Translations under genes and position numbers: made by a program
The notes under the pieces: generated by a model
Database searches by the model: none
What the model was told of the DNA's origin: nothing
What the model saw: only the letters and a program-made list of their open reading frames with translations
Origin: an uncultured Actinotalea sp.
Lineage (GTDB): Bacteria; Actinomycetota; Actinomycetes; Actinomycetales; Cellulomonadaceae
Length of the DNA stretch: 9,513 nt
NCBI RefSeq assembly: GCF_946885855.1
Contig: NZ_CAMPHH010000125.1
Location: 1 to 9,513, forward strand
Direction: 5' to 3'
In this document: positions 6,886 through 9,513 of the stretch, piece after piece
Numbering within the stretch: the first letter of the stretch is position 1
How the letters are laid out: each line of letters opens with the position of its first letter

Positions 6886-6981
6886 GGGGGTCGGGAGACC
6901 GGTGCCCGGACCGTGGTGGGCCTGGCAGGGCGCCCGACGAAGGAGGGCGCCGGGGGGCCGGGCATCGGTCTCCCGACCCCC
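6886..6981 (-). terminator. Long inverted repeat after infB (terminator, attenuator or RNase III site)
   Basis: Arms 6886-6906 and 6961-6981 are complementary at 20 of 21 positions; the single mismatch is 6902/6965. The 54-nt loop contains a second perfect 7-bp stem, GGCGCCC (6929-6935) with GGGCGCC (6945-6951), so the whole is a branched hairpin. It starts 20 nt after the infB stop. No T-tract follows. Such a stem in the transcript could end part of the infB message, be cut by RNase III, or set the ratio of IF2 to RbfA. Confidence 0.5.
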
Positions 6982-7001
6982 GACCCCCCGGGACGCACAC
7001 C

Positions 7002-9513
<2,512 letters not shown>

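Noticed and set aside
6971..6989. Possible G-quadruplex on the minus strand (G-tracts of 6, 5 and 3 joined by TC)
   Set aside because: Only three separate tracts are adjacent, and two of them belong to the arm of the long hairpin, which is likely to win.

Overview
The window is a run of housekeeping genes from a high-G+C Gram-positive bacterium. By eye the sequence is about 70% G+C or more. Five of the six gene starts visible here are GTG. IF2 carries the long Pro/Gly/Arg-rich N-terminal region with GNNPF motifs that actinobacteria have. Protein wording (RbfA 'YAGEADPYR', PNPase '[12 protein letters not shown]', S15 '[13 protein letters not shown]') is actinobacterial, and my best guess is a Cellulomonas-like member of the Micrococcales. 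Genus is an inference from remembered homologues, not from a search.

All seven genes lie on the minus strand, so transcription runs from high to low coordinates: infB (IF2, 5' end cut off by the window edge), rbfA (30S maturation factor), truB (tRNA pseudouridine-55 synthase), ribF (riboflavin kinase/FAD synthetase), rpsO (ribosomal protein S15), pnp (polynucleotide phosphorylase) and an M16 zinc peptidase. This is the classical infB-rbfA-truB-rpsO-pnp translation/RNA-processing cluster with ribF inserted after truB and an M16 peptidase attached directly behind pnp. rbfA/truB overlap by 4 nt and pnp/M16 are 1 nt apart, which suggests translational coupling in both pairs. The other junctions are gaps of 87 to 268 nt.

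No gene-free stretch exceeds 300 bases. The four gaps are not empty: infB-rbfA (233 nt), truB-ribF (87 nt), ribF-rpsO (150 nt) and rpsO-pnp (268 nt). They hold strong inverted repeats with no T-tract, which could be terminators, attenuators or RNase III sites. The ribF-rpsO gap holds the only convincing promoter-like -10 element. The pnp and rbfA ribosome-binding sites both sit in predicted hairpins.

I found no novel defence, mobile or biosynthetic system. The most interesting material is regulatory: a hairpin over the pnp Shine-Dalgarno and the first base of its start codon, a 20-of-21-pair stem between infB and rbfA, an 18-bp perfect repeat after rpsO, and a duplicated [10 protein letters not shown] segment in the disordered part of IF2. 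The very long plus-strand reading frames are antisense shadows of the real genes, a known effect of high GC3.
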